Made by a program: the position numbers and the translations under genes | Assembly: GCF_003601985.1 (NCBI RefSeq) | Contig: NZ_QZXA01000002.1 | Location: 124,001-188,000 of the forward strand | Direction of reading: 5' to 3' | DNA length: 64,000 bases | Source of the DNA: Mesorhizobium jarvisii | GTDB taxonomy: Bacteria > Pseudomonadota > Alphaproteobacteria > Rhizobiales > Rhizobiaceae | The notes under the pieces: model-generated | The model's database searches: none | What the model was told of the DNA's origin: nothing | Seen by the model: only the letters and a program-made list of their open reading frames with translations | Shown: positions 44,911 through 53,487 of the stretch, in pieces | Numbering within the stretch: position 1 is the first letter of the stretch | Layout: every line of letters starts with the position of its first letter

Positions 44911-45079
44911 CCCAGGGCAGGGCGCCGCCCAAGTAATCTTTTTCCCCTGTCAGGTTACAAACTGTCACTCAAAGTGACTTGCCCCGCCTTCATTGGCGCC
45001 AATTCGGGCCTCAAAGGGCAATTCGTACAGTTTGTCGGACCTCTAGCCCCCCGGATGTTCCGCTATTAATCAAGCAGCG

Positions 45080-45101
45080 CCACGCGAACATCTTCGCGTG
45101 G
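45080..45101 (+). other. 9-bp-arm hairpin in the lytic transglycosylase leader
   Basis: CCACGCGAA (45080-45088), CATC, TTCGCGTGG (45093-45101) lies 20 bp before the start codon at 45122. A Pribnow-like CTATTAAT at 45062-45069 would place it in the 5' leader. It may affect translation or mRNA stability. Confidence 0.45.
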
Positions 45102-45121
45102 TCCAGACAGAACAGGATCAC

Positions 45122-45826
45122 ATGCAGAAATTGACCGTTGTAACGGCAGCTCTTGCTGCCGGCGTAGTGATTTTTGCCTTCAGCGCGGCCGATGCCGCGA
45201 CATGGAGCCCCCGGGCCGATCAGGGCCTCGTCGCGGTGACCAAGGGCAAGGCCATTTCAGCCAAAAGCAGCAGGAGCCTGAAGGCAACGGCGAAGCACGC
45301 TTCCGCCAAGGTGGAAAAAGCCAGCTGGACCAAGGCGAAGAAATCCTCCGCCAAAAGGCAGACGAAGCGTGGCCGCAAGACCGTCGACATGACGACAACG
45401 GCATCGATCGGTCTCAGGAATGTCGCTGCGTCGACGGCAGCGGTGGCCAGCAGCGGTCAGTATTCCGCTATCGTTGCCCGCTACGCGGCAAGCTACGGCG
45501 TTCCGGTATCGCTGGCCAATGCCGTCATCACGATCGAGAGCAACTATCGGCCGAACATGGTCGGCAGCGCCGGCGAGATCGGCCTGATGCAGATCAAGCC
45601 GGCGACGGCGCGGATGATGGGCTACAACGGTTCGGCCAAGGGCCTGTTCGATCCCGACACCAACATCAAATACGGCATGAAGTATCTCGCTTTGGCGCAG
45701 AACCTTGGCGGTGGCACGACTTGTGGCACGATCCTGAAATACAATGCCGGCCATGCCGCGACGCGGATGAACCCAGTTTCGGCCGCCTATTGCAGCAAGG
45801 TCAAGGTTCAGATGGCCGCGCTTTGA
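45122..45826 (+). CDS. Soluble lytic transglycosylase (SLT domain)
   Basis: 234 residues. A signal peptide ends near AADAA, followed by a Lys/Ser/Ala-rich basic linker (about 40-90). The SLT domain carries the catalytic Glu in ITIESNYRPNMVGSAGEIGL followed by MQIKPATARMMGY, and the KYLALAQNLGGG block. It cleaves peptidoglycan glycan strands in the periplasm. The highly basic linker could bind polyanionic wall material; no PG-binding domain is present. ATG at 45122 has an AGGATC site. A leader hairpin precedes it and a terminator follows. Confidence 0.88.
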   Translation: MQKLTVVTAALAAGVVIFAFSAADAATWSPRADQGLVAVTKGKAISAKSSRSLKATAKHASAKVEKASWTKAKKSSAKRQTKRGRKTVDMTTTASIGLRNVAASTAAVASSGQYSAIVARYAASYGVPVSLANAVITIESNYRPNMVGSAGEIGLMQIKPATARMMGYNGSAKGLFDPDTNIKYGMKYLALAQNLGGGTTCGTILKYNAGHAATRMNPVSAAYCSKVKVQMAAL

Positions 45827-45840
45827 TAGCAAGTTGCGAG

Positions 45841-45864
45841 AGCCGGCGGACAAGCCGGCTTTTT
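45841..45864 (+). terminator. Intrinsic terminator between the transglycosylase gene and rnpB
   Basis: AGCCGGC (45841-45847), GGACAA loop, GCCGGCT (45854-45860) followed by TTTT. Confidence 0.8.
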
Positions 45865-45902
45865 CATTTGCGTTTTCCCGGCTGAACCCCTTTATACGCC
45901 TT

Positions 45903-46300
45903 GCCAGCTGGCTGGGCGGCCGCACTCGCAAACGCCGAAAGGCCGCGAGTGAGGAAAGTCCGGGCTCCATGGAGACACGGTGCCGGTTAATGACCGGCGG
46001 GGGCGACCCCAGGGAAAGTGCCACAGAAAGCAAACCGCCACGACTTTGTCGGGGTAAGGGTGAAAGGGTGGGGTAAGAGCCCACCGCGCGACTGGCAACA
46101 GGAGCGGCACGGTAAACCCCACCGGGAGCAAAACCGAATAGGGGCGGTGCGAGGGGAAACCCTCGAGGGCTGTTTCCGGCTCACCGTCCGGGTAGGTTGC
46201 GTGAGGCGTATGGCAACATGCGCCCAAGATGAATGGCCGCCACGTTCTCGTCCCGCAAGGGGCGAGGGCCATACAGAACCCGGCTTACAGGCCAGCTGGC
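45903..46300 (+). ncRNA. rnpB: RNase P RNA (class A)
   Basis: About 400 nt. The 5' end GCCAGCTGGC (45903-45912) pairs with the identical self-complementary GCCAGCTGGC at 46291-46300 to form helix P1. Universally conserved elements are present: GAGGAAAGTCCGGGCTC (about 45950-45966, P4 and J3/4), the ACAGAAA block near 46023, the GGGTAAGAGCCCACCGC block, and near the 3' end ACAGAACCCGGCTTACAG. It is the catalytic RNA that removes tRNA 5' leaders together with the protein RnpA. Exact ends may differ by a few bases. Confidence 0.95.
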
Positions 46301-46429
46301 AGTTTCGTCCTCGAAGAGAAATCCTTTTGAGATCAGCAGGTTGTGCCCTCGGGCGCGCCTGTCGATTCAAGTCTTTTCAGCTATTTGCAAGCAAGTCGGC
46401 AATCGGCCAATGGCATCGGGAGCCTATCC

Positions 46430-46705
46430 ATGGGGCAAGTCGACAAACGCAGCATCACGCTGTCGCCGGAACTGGCGCAAGCGGTGGACGATGTCGTTGC
46501 CGCCGGCGAATATGCTTCGGCGAGCGAGGTGATCCGCGAGGCGCTGCGGCAGTGGAAGGACCGTCGCGATCTCTTCGGCTATACGGTTGAGGAACTGCGC
46601 AGGTTGGTGCAGGAAGGGATCGACAGCGGGCCGGGACGATTTGCATCGATGGATGAAATCAAGGCCGAGGCACGGAGACGCTTGCGATCTGACGACGCGG
46701 CATGA
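46430..46705 (+). CDS. ParD-like antitoxin (ribbon-helix-helix), now an orphan
   Basis: 91 residues. The N-terminal ribbon-helix-helix region reads KRSITLSPELAQAVDDVVAA then GEYASASEVIREALRQWKDR, the pattern of the ParD/CopG antitoxins. The C-terminal LFGYTVEELRRLVQEGIDSG is the toxin-binding segment. ATG at 46430 has a GGGAG site; an upstream frame extension would run back toward rnpB and is rejected. Its stop overlaps (ATGA at 46702-46705) a parE-like frame that is broken, so it is probably a solitary antitoxin or regulator. Confidence 0.85.
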   Translation: MGQVDKRSITLSPELAQAVDDVVAAGEYASASEVIREALRQWKDRRDLFGYTVEELRRLVQEGIDSGPGRFASMDEIKAEARRRLRSDDAA

Positions 46706-46869
46706 ATTTTCTGCCTATCGTTCGGAACGCACGTCCTGAAGATGATCTGACCGCGATCTGGCTTCATAATGTGCGCGACAACTAGGCCGCAGCCGATCGG
46801 CTGCTCGACCGCTTCGAGGCGCGGTGGCACGGCCATCGCAACATCGAGGCCGACGACCTAGGTTCGTGA
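46702..46869 (+). pseudogene. Decayed ParE-like toxin
   Basis: Starts MNFLPIVRNARPEDDLTAIW and continues LHNVRDN, then an in-frame TAG at 46783-46785, then AAADRLLDRFEARWHGHRN and a stop at 46869. The sequence before and after the amber codon lines up with the N-terminal half of ParE (DL..IW...AADR). Only about 55 codons remain of the 95-100 expected, so the C-terminal half is also missing. The start overlaps parD with ATGA, as in intact operons, showing it was once a functional parDE pair. Confidence 0.8.
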
Positions 46870-46877
46870 CCAGTCCG

Positions 46878-47993
46878 TCAGGCGCCGATCCCGTCCAGCG
46901 ACGTCTCAATGGCCTTCCAGAGCTCTTCCACCGGTTCGCAGCCGACTGACAGGCGTACAAAGCCGGGCGGTACCGCATCGCCTCGCTTCGAGCGTCGTTC
47001 GGCCGAAGTGTGGACGCCGCCGAAGGAGGTCGCAGCCTCTATCAATGGGCAATTGTTGATGAAATCCTCGGCTTTGTCCTCCGAGGCGAGTTCGAAGGAG
47101 ATGAGGAAGCCGAAGCGCTCCATCTGGGCGCGGGCAAGGTTGTGCGACGGGTCGCCGTTCAGGCCGGGAAAACGCAGGCCGCGCACCGCGCGATGTTCCT
47201 TCAACCGCTGCGCGATCGTTTCGGCGGACGAGCACATGCGGTCGAAGCGCACCTCCAGTGTTTCGAGGCCGCGATGCACCAGCCAGGCCTCGAACGGCCC
47301 GGGAATGCCGCCGGCCATTGCGCGCCAGTCCGTCACCTTGGATATGATGTCGGCGTCGCGGCTGGCGACGTGGCCGAACAGCACATCCGAATGGCCGTTG
47401 ACCGCCTTGGTGTCGGCGGAGACGACGATGTCGGCGCCGAAGTCGAGCGGACGCTGGCCGAATGGCGTCATCGTCGTGTTGTCGACGACAAGGATCCCGC
47501 CTTGTTCGTGGACAGCCTTGGCGATCGTCGCGATGTCGCAGATATCCAGCCGTGGATTGGACGGGGTTTCCACGAAGACCTGCGAATAGCCTTTGAAACC
47601 GCCGTCAAGGAAGGTCGGCGTCGGCCTGGTATCGCAGGTGATGCCGAGCGGCTTCAGGAAGCGTTCGGCCATCGCGCGCGTCGCGTGATAACCGTCCGCC
47701 GGCAGGAGCACGCGGTCGCCTGATTTCAGGAGCGCGAAAAACACCGAGGAAATCGCGCCCATTCCAGAGGGAAAACTCACGCATTGCGCGTCTTCCAAAT
47801 GGCCGAGCACATGTTCCACGGCGCGCCAGGTTGGATTGTCGTAGCGGCCATATTGATCGACCCCGGTCTCGACGCTCGGCGTGTGAAAGATCGAAGCCAT
47901 GGTCAGCGGCAAGGGGACCGGATCGCCACTGGCGAAATCGCGGCTGCGCAGATGAGAAAGTTCGGCGGCGCGTGACTTTGCCGTCTCAGACAT
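46878..47993 (-). CDS. Cystathionine gamma-lyase/beta-lyase family PLP enzyme (trans-sulfuration)
   Basis: 371 residues, Cys/Met-metabolism PLP family. The PLP lysine is in VVSADTKAVNGHSDVLFGHV, the cofactor block is CVSFPSGMGAISSVFFALLK, and FVETPSNPRLDICDIATIA is the substrate-site region. QYGRYDNPTWRAVEHVLGHL is the N-terminal signature. It probably cleaves cystathionine or a related sulfur amino acid. It is shorter than the member at 5844-7127 and lacks its N-terminal extension. ATG at 47993 has an AAGGA site. It is convergent with the parDE remnant and divergent from mraZ, with no shared regulator evident. Confidence 0.87.
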   Translation of the reverse strand: MSETAKSRAAELSHLRSRDFASGDPVPLPLTMASIFHTPSVETGVDQYGRYDNPTWRAVEHVLGHLEDAQCVSFPSGMGAISSVFFALLKSGDRVLLPADGYHATRAMAERFLKPLGITCDTRPTPTFLDGGFKGYSQVFVETPSNPRLDICDIATIAKAVHEQGGILVVDNTTMTPFGQRPLDFGADIVVSADTKAVNGHSDVLFGHVASRDADIISKVTDWRAMAGGIPGPFEAWLVHRGLETLEVRFDRMCSSAETIAQRLKEHRAVRGLRFPGLNGDPSHNLARAQMERFGFLISFELASEDKAEDFINNCPLIEAATSFGGVHTSAERRSKRGDAVPPGFVRLSVGCEPVEELWKAIETSLDGIGA

Positions 47994-48181
47994 GAGCTCG
48001 ATCCTTGTTTTCTGGGCGGAAGACGTCGCTCGACGCTATGCGCGCGGGTGATCGGCGGCAAGCCGGGTCTTTTGGGCCAGCGGGCTCTAAACGCTTCGTT
48101 AGGCTTAATGGATCATAAAGACGAGACGTGCCGTAGCGGCTGCTCGGATTGGTCGCGATGCGCGTGTTTGTGAAGCCTATT

Positions 48182-48216
48182 CCCGTTGACGCCCATAGTA
48201 CCCCATGATATCCCAT
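48182..48216 (-). promoter_or_regulatory. MraZ-type operator: four (A/N)TGGG-like repeats at 10-bp spacing
   Basis: On the minus strand ATGGG occurs at 48212-48216, 48202-48206 and 48192-48196, and the variant ACGGG at 48182-48186, all exactly 10 bp apart. MraZ of E. coli is known to bind TGGGN repeats separated by 5 nt in its own promoter. The array lies 185-220 bp upstream of mraZ. The rest of the 407-bp gap (47994-48400) holds a leader; I saw no credible gene on either strand. Confidence 0.75.
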
Positions 48217-48400
48217 CGAGACATCAAAGCCTTCGTTCCGCGTCAGGGTAAAGCGTACGCCAGTCGGGCAGCCGCGGCGGCTGCGCGTTTGCCGGTTTTT
48301 GGCCATGCGGGCGAGGCTGATACGGGGCAGGGAACGCGCTGCGGCGGCGCGTACGAGACGATGAAGAGGGGTGCGGCGGCGCAAGCGGCTGTAGCGTTTA

Positions 48401-48859
48401 ATGGACCGGTTTCTGTCGAACACGGTGAGCAGGATCGATGCGAAGGGGCGGGTGTCCGTTCCTGCGCATTTCCGCGCCGTCGTGCAGAAGCGCGGCTATT
48501 CGGAACTCTATGCACTGCGCTGCCTGGACCTGCCGGCGATGGATGTCGGCGGGCTGGATCTGCTCGACCGCTACGAGCAGCGCATCGCGCAGGAAGATCC
48601 CTTCCTGCAGACGGCGGACGACATGTCGTTCTTCTGCCATGGCGACGGAGCGTTCCTGAAACTCGACCAGGACGGCCGCATCACGATGAGCGATTTCATT
48701 CGCGAGCATACCGGCATCTCGGCGGAGGTGGCCTTTGTCGGGCGCGGCAATTTCTTTCAGATCTGGGAGCCGGGACGGCTTGCGGCCTATGGGGCGCAGG
48801 CGCGGGCCAGGCTGTTGCAGCTTCGGCAGGGGACGAAGCCTGGGGAGCGACCGGAATGA
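48401..48859 (+). CDS. mraZ: Transcriptional regulator MraZ
   Basis: 152 residues. The N-terminus [20 protein letters not shown] then [12 protein letters not shown] and [20 protein letters not shown] match the first of two SpoVT/AbrB-like domains; [20 protein letters not shown] and [15 protein letters not shown] belong to the second. MraZ controls the dcw operon by binding TGGG repeats, and such repeats lie upstream here. No good ribosome-binding site precedes the ATG, but the family start is clear. Its stop overlaps rsmH (ATGA at 48856-48859). First gene of the dcw cluster. Confidence 0.95.
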   Translation: MDRFLSNTVSRIDAKGRVSVPAHFRAVVQKRGYSELYALRCLDLPAMDVGGLDLLDRYEQRIAQEDPFLQTADDMSFFCHGDGAFLKLDQDGRITMSDFIREHTGISAEVAFVGRGNFFQIWEPGRLAAYGAQARARLLQLRQGTKPGERPE

Positions 48860-49872
48860 CGGTGGGCCACGGCGATGACATCCACGCCGTTGGCGGATCG
48901 GTCCGCCACATTCCGGTCCTCCTTGGCGAAGTGCTCGAGGCACTGGAGCCAGCGAAGGGCGACATCATCATCGACGGCACGTTCGGCGCCGGCGGCTATA
49001 CCAAAGCCATTCTGGCGACCGGCGCTTCGGTCGTCGCCATCGACCGCGATCCCGACGCGATCGCTGCCGGGCGCGATCTCGAGGCACAATCGGGCGGCAG
49101 GCTGAGACTGGTGCAGGCGCCGTTCTCGACGCTGGACGAACATGTCGAAAGCGTCGACGGCATCGTGCTCGACATTGGTGTGTCCTCCATGCAGCTCGAC
49201 CAGGCCGAGCGCGGCTTTTCCTTCCGCTCCGACGGGCCGCTCGACATGCGCATGGCGCAAGCGGGCCTGAGTGCGGCCGATGTCGTCAATAGTTTCAAGC
49301 CGGGCGACCTTGCCCGCATCTTCGGCTTCCTCGGCGAGGAGCGCCACGCCGGCCGCATCGCCCGCATGATCGAGGCGCGCCGCGAAAAGAAGCCATTCGA
49401 GCGCACGCTGGAACTGGCCGACGCCATCGAGACGCATATTGGCCGCGCGCCGAAGGACAAGATTCATCCAGCGACCCGCGTCTTCCAGGCGCTGCGCATC
49501 TACGTCAATGACGAACTCGGCGAACTGGCCAAGGCGTTGTTCGCGGCCGAACGCGCATTGAAGCCCGGCGGGCGTCTGGTTGTGGTGACGTTCCATTCGC
49601 TGGAAGACCGCATCGTCAAGCGCTTCATCGCCGACCGCGCCGACGTCGCCACCGGCTCACGTCATTTGCCCGAGGCGCATGCGCGCACAGCGACCTTTCG
49701 CAAGGCCGGCGGTGGCGTGACGGCGGGCGATGCCGAGGTCGCTGCCAATCCGCGCGCCCGCTCGGCCAGGCTGCGCGCGGCGATCCGCACCGAAGCGCCG
49801 GCGCGCGCCGGCGATTTTTCCATTTTCGGCCTTCCAAAGCTTCCCGGCATCGATCGGCCGGGGGAGAGGTAA
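48856..49872 (+). CDS. rsmH: 16S rRNA (cytosine1402-N4)-methyltransferase RsmH
   Basis: 338 residues. [20 protein letters not shown], the SAM site [34 protein letters not shown], and [20 protein letters not shown] then [12 protein letters not shown] are RsmH hallmarks, as is [15 protein letters not shown]. It methylates N4 of C1402 in the ribosomal P site. Starts inside the mraZ stop codon and is followed 4 bp later by ftsL. Known formerly as mraW. Confidence 0.95.
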   Translation: MTVGHGDDIHAVGGSVRHIPVLLGEVLEALEPAKGDIIIDGTFGAGGYTKAILATGASVVAIDRDPDAIAAGRDLEAQSGGRLRLVQAPFSTLDEHVESVDGIVLDIGVSSMQLDQAERGFSFRSDGPLDMRMAQAGLSAADVVNSFKPGDLARIFGFLGEERHAGRIARMIEARREKKPFERTLELADAIETHIGRAPKDKIHPATRVFQALRIYVNDELGELAKALFAAERALKPGGRLVVVTFHSLEDRIVKRFIADRADVATGSRHLPEAHARTATFRKAGGGVTAGDAEVAANPRARSARLRAAIRTEAPARAGDFSIFGLPKLPGIDRPGER

Positions 49873-49876
49873 GCAC

Positions 49877-50272
49877 GTGTTCCGTACCAGCGACATTGTC
49901 CTGATCGCCGTCATGGTTTCGGCGGCGGCCCTGACCTACAAGACCAAGCGCGAGGCCGAGGATCAGTTGGCGGCGGTGCAGAAGATCCACAACCAGATAC
50001 GCTATGAGGAGGAGACGATCGACCTGCTCAAGGCCGACTGGAGCCTGCTCACCCAGCCTTCGCGGCTGCAGAAGCTCGCTGAGCTCTACAAGTCGCAGCT
50101 CGCGCTCGAGCCGGTCAGCGCCCGCCAGATCGTCGGCCTGAGCGATCTGCCGGCCAAGGCCCTGGATATCCAGGATATTCTGAACGGACGCCAGGGCGGC
50201 ATGGCCGACAATTCCGACAAGGCGCCTGCGGACGGCAAGGATCCCGTCGTGACCGGAGGCATCGCCCAATGA
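49877..50272 (+). CDS. ftsL: Cell division protein FtsL
   Basis: 131 residues from a GTG at 49877 with a GAGAGG site. One N-terminal membrane segment (DIVLIAVMVSAAALTYK) is followed by a periplasmic heptad-rich coiled coil (REAEDQLAAVQKIHNQI, RYEEETIDLLKADWSLLTQP) and a Pro/Gly-rich tail. The position between rsmH and ftsI is the canonical ftsL locus. FtsL joins FtsB and FtsQ and activates FtsWI at the septum. Sequence conservation in FtsL is low, so topology and locus carry the call. It overlaps ftsI (ATGA). Confidence 0.88.
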   Translation: MFRTSDIVLIAVMVSAAALTYKTKREAEDQLAAVQKIHNQIRYEEETIDLLKADWSLLTQPSRLQKLAELYKSQLALEPVSARQIVGLSDLPAKALDIQDILNGRQGGMADNSDKAPADGKDPVVTGGIAQ

Positions 50273-51978
50273 TCGGCAAACTGCTGAAGCGTCGCCCCAG
50301 GATGGGTGAAGATGGATCGATTGTCGTCGAGGGCGCCCGCAAGGCGACCGGCGGCAAGGGCAAGGCGCGCATCGTGATGACGATGGCGGTGTTCTTCGGC
50401 ATCTTCTCGACCATTTCTGGGCGGCTGGTCTACCTCGGCTTCCAGACCCCCGATTTGTCGGGCGGCCCGCAGAGCCGGATCACCGCCTCGCGGCCCGATA
50501 TCGTCGACCGCAATGGCGAAGTGCTGGCGACCGACATCAAGACGGCGTCGCTCTTCGCCGAGCCGCGCCGCATCGTCGATGCCGACGAGGCGATCGAGAA
50601 GCTGTCGACGGTGCTGCCCGAGATCGACTACGAGCAGACCTACCACAAGCTCAAGAGCGGCGCCGGCTTCGTCTGGCTGCAGCGGCAGCTGACGCCCAAG
50701 CAGCAGGCCGACATCATGCAGCTCGGCATTCCCGGCTTCGGCTTCCGCACGGAGAAGCGCCGTTTCTATCCGAGCGGCGAAACCTCATCCTACATTGTCG
50801 GCCTGACCAACATCGACAACCAGGGCATCTCCGGCATGGAGAAATATATCGACGAGCAGGGCCTGAGCGACCTGCAGGCGTCGGGCCTGGCGGTGGCCAA
50901 GGATCTCAAGCCGGTGAAGCTGTCGATCGATCTGCGCGTCCAGCATGTGGTGCGCGACGAAATCGCCGCCGGCCTGGAGCGCTACCGCGCGATCGGCGCC
51001 GGCGCCGTCGTGCTCAACGTCAAGACCGGCGAAGTGATCGCCATGGCCTCGGTGCCGGATTTCGATCCGAACAATCCCTACAATGCACAGGAAAAAGATC
51101 GGCTGAACCGGATGTCGGCGGGCCTCTATGAGATGGGCTCGACCTTCAAGAGCTTCACCTCGGCGATGGCGCTCGATTCCGGCAAGGCGACGATGAACAG
51201 TCGTTTCGACGCGTCGCATCCAATCCGGGTAGGCCATCAGGCCATTCACGATTTCCACGGCAAGAACCGTGTGCTGTCGCTGCCGGAGGTGTTCCTCTAT
51301 TCGTCCAACATCGGGTCGGCCAGGGAAGCCGAGCTGGTGGGCATCGAGGGGCACCGGGAATTCCTGCATCGCCTTGGCATCCTGGAAAGGATGCAGACCG
51401 AACTGCCGGAAGTCGCCCGCCCGACCGAACCGAAGGTCTGGAAACAGGTCAATTCGTTCACCATCGCCTTCGGCCATGGCGTATCGACGACGCCGTTGCA
51501 GGCGGCTGTCGGCTGCGCGGCACTGATGAATGGCGGCTATTTGATGAATCCGACCTTCCTGGTGCGCACGCAGCAGGAAGCGATGGCGATTGCCAAAAAA
51601 GTCGTCAACGAAAAGACGGTCGAGGGCATGCGCTACCTCTATTCGCTCAATGCCGAGAAGGGCTCGGCCAGAAACGCCAGAGTCCCCGGCTACCGCGTTG
51701 GCGGCAAGACCGGAACGGCCGAAAAGGTCATCAACGGCCGCTACTCTAAAGACCTGAATTTCAATACCTTTGTCGCTGCCTTCCCGATGGACGATCCGCA
51801 ATATCTGGTGTTCACGATTGCCGATGCGCCGCACCCGGAAAAGCCCGGGATGACCGACGTCGCGGCCGCGAATGCGGGCGTCATAGCTGGTAATATCATC
51901 AGGCGGTCGGCGGCCATGCTTGGCGTGAAACCAGATTTCAGCCATGAAAATGGTGCAACGTTGGTTTCCTACGAGTGA
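50269..51978 (+). CDS. ftsI: Peptidoglycan D,D-transpeptidase FtsI (PBP3)
   Basis: 569 residues. A cytoplasmic basic tail, one membrane anchor (RIVMTMAVFFGIFSTISG), a PBP dimer domain (ASRPDIVDRNGEVLATDIK), then the transpeptidase: SxxK in GSTFKSFTSAMAL, SSN in YSSNIGSAREAELV and KTGTAEKVINGR. It cross-links septal peptidoglycan and is the partner of FtsW, encoded downstream. The start lies in the ftsL stop overlap. A 54-bp gap separates it from murE. Length and motif spacing are normal for alphaproteobacterial FtsI. Confidence 0.95.
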   Translation: MIGKLLKRRPRMGEDGSIVVEGARKATGGKGKARIVMTMAVFFGIFSTISGRLVYLGFQTPDLSGGPQSRITASRPDIVDRNGEVLATDIKTASLFAEPRRIVDADEAIEKLSTVLPEIDYEQTYHKLKSGAGFVWLQRQLTPKQQADIMQLGIPGFGFRTEKRRFYPSGETSSYIVGLTNIDNQGISGMEKYIDEQGLSDLQASGLAVAKDLKPVKLSIDLRVQHVVRDEIAAGLERYRAIGAGAVVLNVKTGEVIAMASVPDFDPNNPYNAQEKDRLNRMSAGLYEMGSTFKSFTSAMALDSGKATMNSRFDASHPIRVGHQAIHDFHGKNRVLSLPEVFLYSSNIGSAREAELVGIEGHREFLHRLGILERMQTELPEVARPTEPKVWKQVNSFTIAFGHGVSTTPLQAAVGCAALMNGGYLMNPTFLVRTQQEAMAIAKKVVNEKTVEGMRYLYSLNAEKGSARNARVPGYRVGGKTGTAEKVINGRYSKDLNFNTFVAAFPMDDPQYLVFTIADAPHPEKPGMTDVAAANAGVIAGNIIRRSAAMLGVKPDFSHENGATLVSYE

Positions 51979-52032
51979 TTCTTAGGGCGCGCCGGCGACT
52001 GCGCGCTATTTTATTGCGGTGAACGGAACTCG

Positions 52033-53487
52033 ATGAAGCTCAGAGATCTAGCCGGTGTCCTGCCAGTCGAAGGAACAGCTTCCGCCGATCTGGAGGTTAC
52101 CGGGATTTCGTCCGATTCCCGCCAGGTAAAACCGGGCGTCGTCTTTTTTGCGCTCGCCGGTACCAAGGCGGACGGCGCGGCTTACGCTGCCGACGCGGCC
52201 AGGCGCGGCGCCCTAGTGATCGTGTCAGGCATAGGCAGTTCCATCGCCGGACTGCCGGTTCCGGTGCTGGCGGTCGACGATCCGCGCCTGGCGCTGGCGC
52301 TGAGTGCTGCCCGCTATTTCGGCAAGCAGCCGCAGACCATGGTGGCGGTGACCGGCACCAGCGGCAAGACCTCGGTCGCCGCCTTCACCAGGCAGATCTG
52401 GGAGCAGGCGGGCTATGCCGCGGCTTCGATCGGCACCACCGGCGTGGTGGCGCCCGGCCGCAACGACTATGGCTCGCTGACCACGCCCGATCCGGTTGCC
52501 CTGCATCAGCTGCTGCGGGAATTGGCCGATGCCGGTGTCACCCACGCTTCGATGGAAGCCTCCAGCCATGGGCTCGACCAGCGCCGTCTCGACGGGGTGA
52601 AGCTCGCCGCCGGCGGCTTCACCAACCTTGGCCGCGACCATATGGACTACCATCCGACGGTCGAGGATTATCACCGCGCCAAACTGCGCCTGTTCGACAC
52701 GCTGCTGCCGAAAGGCGCGCCCGCGGTCATCTTCGCCGACGATCCGTGGTCGGCGCCGACGATCCAGGCGGCCCAGGCTGCCGGGCTCAAGGTGCTGACG
52801 GTTGGCCGGCATGGCGATTTCCTCACGCTGAAGCGGGTCGAGCACGAACGCCATCGCCAGCGCGCCGAGGTCGAGGCCGAGGGCGTGCTTTACGAAATCG
52901 ACCTGCCGCTGGCCGGCGATTTCCAGATTTCGAACGCGCTGGTTTCGGCAGGGCTCGCCATTTCCACGGGAACACCTGTCGCCAAGGCATTGGCCGCATT
53001 GGAAAAATTGAAGGGAGCGCCGGGTCGGCTTGACCTCGTTGGCACCACGGTCAGTGGTGCGCCGGTCTATGTCGACTACGCCCACAAGCCCGATGCGCTG
53101 GAAAACGTGCTGGCTTCGGTCCGCCCGTTTACCACAGGTCGCGTCATGGTCGTGTTCGGCTGCGGCGGTGACCGCGACCGGGGCAAGAGGCCGATCATGG
53201 GCGAAATCGCCACCCGGCTTGCCGATGTCGTCATCGTCACCGATGACAATCCGCGCTCCGAAGAGCCCGAAACGATCCGCGCCGCCATTCTGGCCGCCGC
53301 ACCCGGCGCCATCGAGATCGGCGACCGGCGCAAGGCGATCCACGAGGCTGTCGCCATGCTTCATGCCGGCGACACGCTGATCGTGGCCGGCAAGGGGCAC
53401 GAGGAAGGCCAGACGATCGGCTCCGAAACCCTGCATTTCTCCGACCACGAGGAAGTCCGCGCGGCGCTGCGGGAGCGTGCCGCATGA
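52033..53487 (+). CDS. murE: UDP-MurNAc-L-Ala-D-Glu:meso-diaminopimelate ligase MurE
   Basis: 484 residues. ATP-binding [31 protein letters not shown], the Mur-ligase central block [18 protein letters not shown], and [18 protein letters not shown]; the DNPR motif marks the meso-diaminopimelate-specific form, as expected for a Gram-negative bacterium. It adds the third stem residue to the cytoplasmic precursor. The start has an ACGGAA site 54 bp after ftsI. It overlaps murF by ATGA at 53484-53487. Length is typical for MurE. Confidence 0.96.
   Translation: MKLRDLAGVLPVEGTASADLEVTGISSDSRQVKPGVVFFALAGTKADGAAYAADAARRGALVIVSGIGSSIAGLPVPVLAVDDPRLALALSAARYFGKQPQTMVAVTGTSGKTSVAAFTRQIWEQAGYAAASIGTTGVVAPGRNDYGSLTTPDPVALHQLLRELADAGVTHASMEASSHGLDQRRLDGVKLAAGGFTNLGRDHMDYHPTVEDYHRAKLRLFDTLLPKGAPAVIFADDPWSAPTIQAAQAAGLKVLTVGRHGDFLTLKRVEHERHRQRAEVEAEGVLYEIDLPLAGDFQISNALVSAGLAISTGTPVAKALAALEKLKGAPGRLDLVGTTVSGAPVYVDYAHKPDALENVLASVRPFTTGRVMVVFGCGGDRDRGKRPIMGEIATRLADVVIVTDDNPRSEEPETIRAAILAAAPGAIEIGDRRKAIHEAVAMLHAGDTLIVAGKGHEEGQTIGSETLHFSDHEEVRAALRERAA

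Noticed and set aside
44947..44967. A second PHO box before the lytic transglycosylase gene
   Set aside because: The two CTGTCA elements are 15 bp apart, not the 11 bp needed, and lie far from the start codon.
46702..46869. A functional short ParE toxin
   Set aside because: The frame has an amber codon after 27 codons and lacks the C-terminal half of the family.
47986..48423. A 145-codon minus-strand frame covering the mraZ upstream region
   Set aside because: Its translation is Arg-rich without family resemblance, and the region holds phased regulatory repeats and the mraZ leader; no ribosome-binding site supports it.
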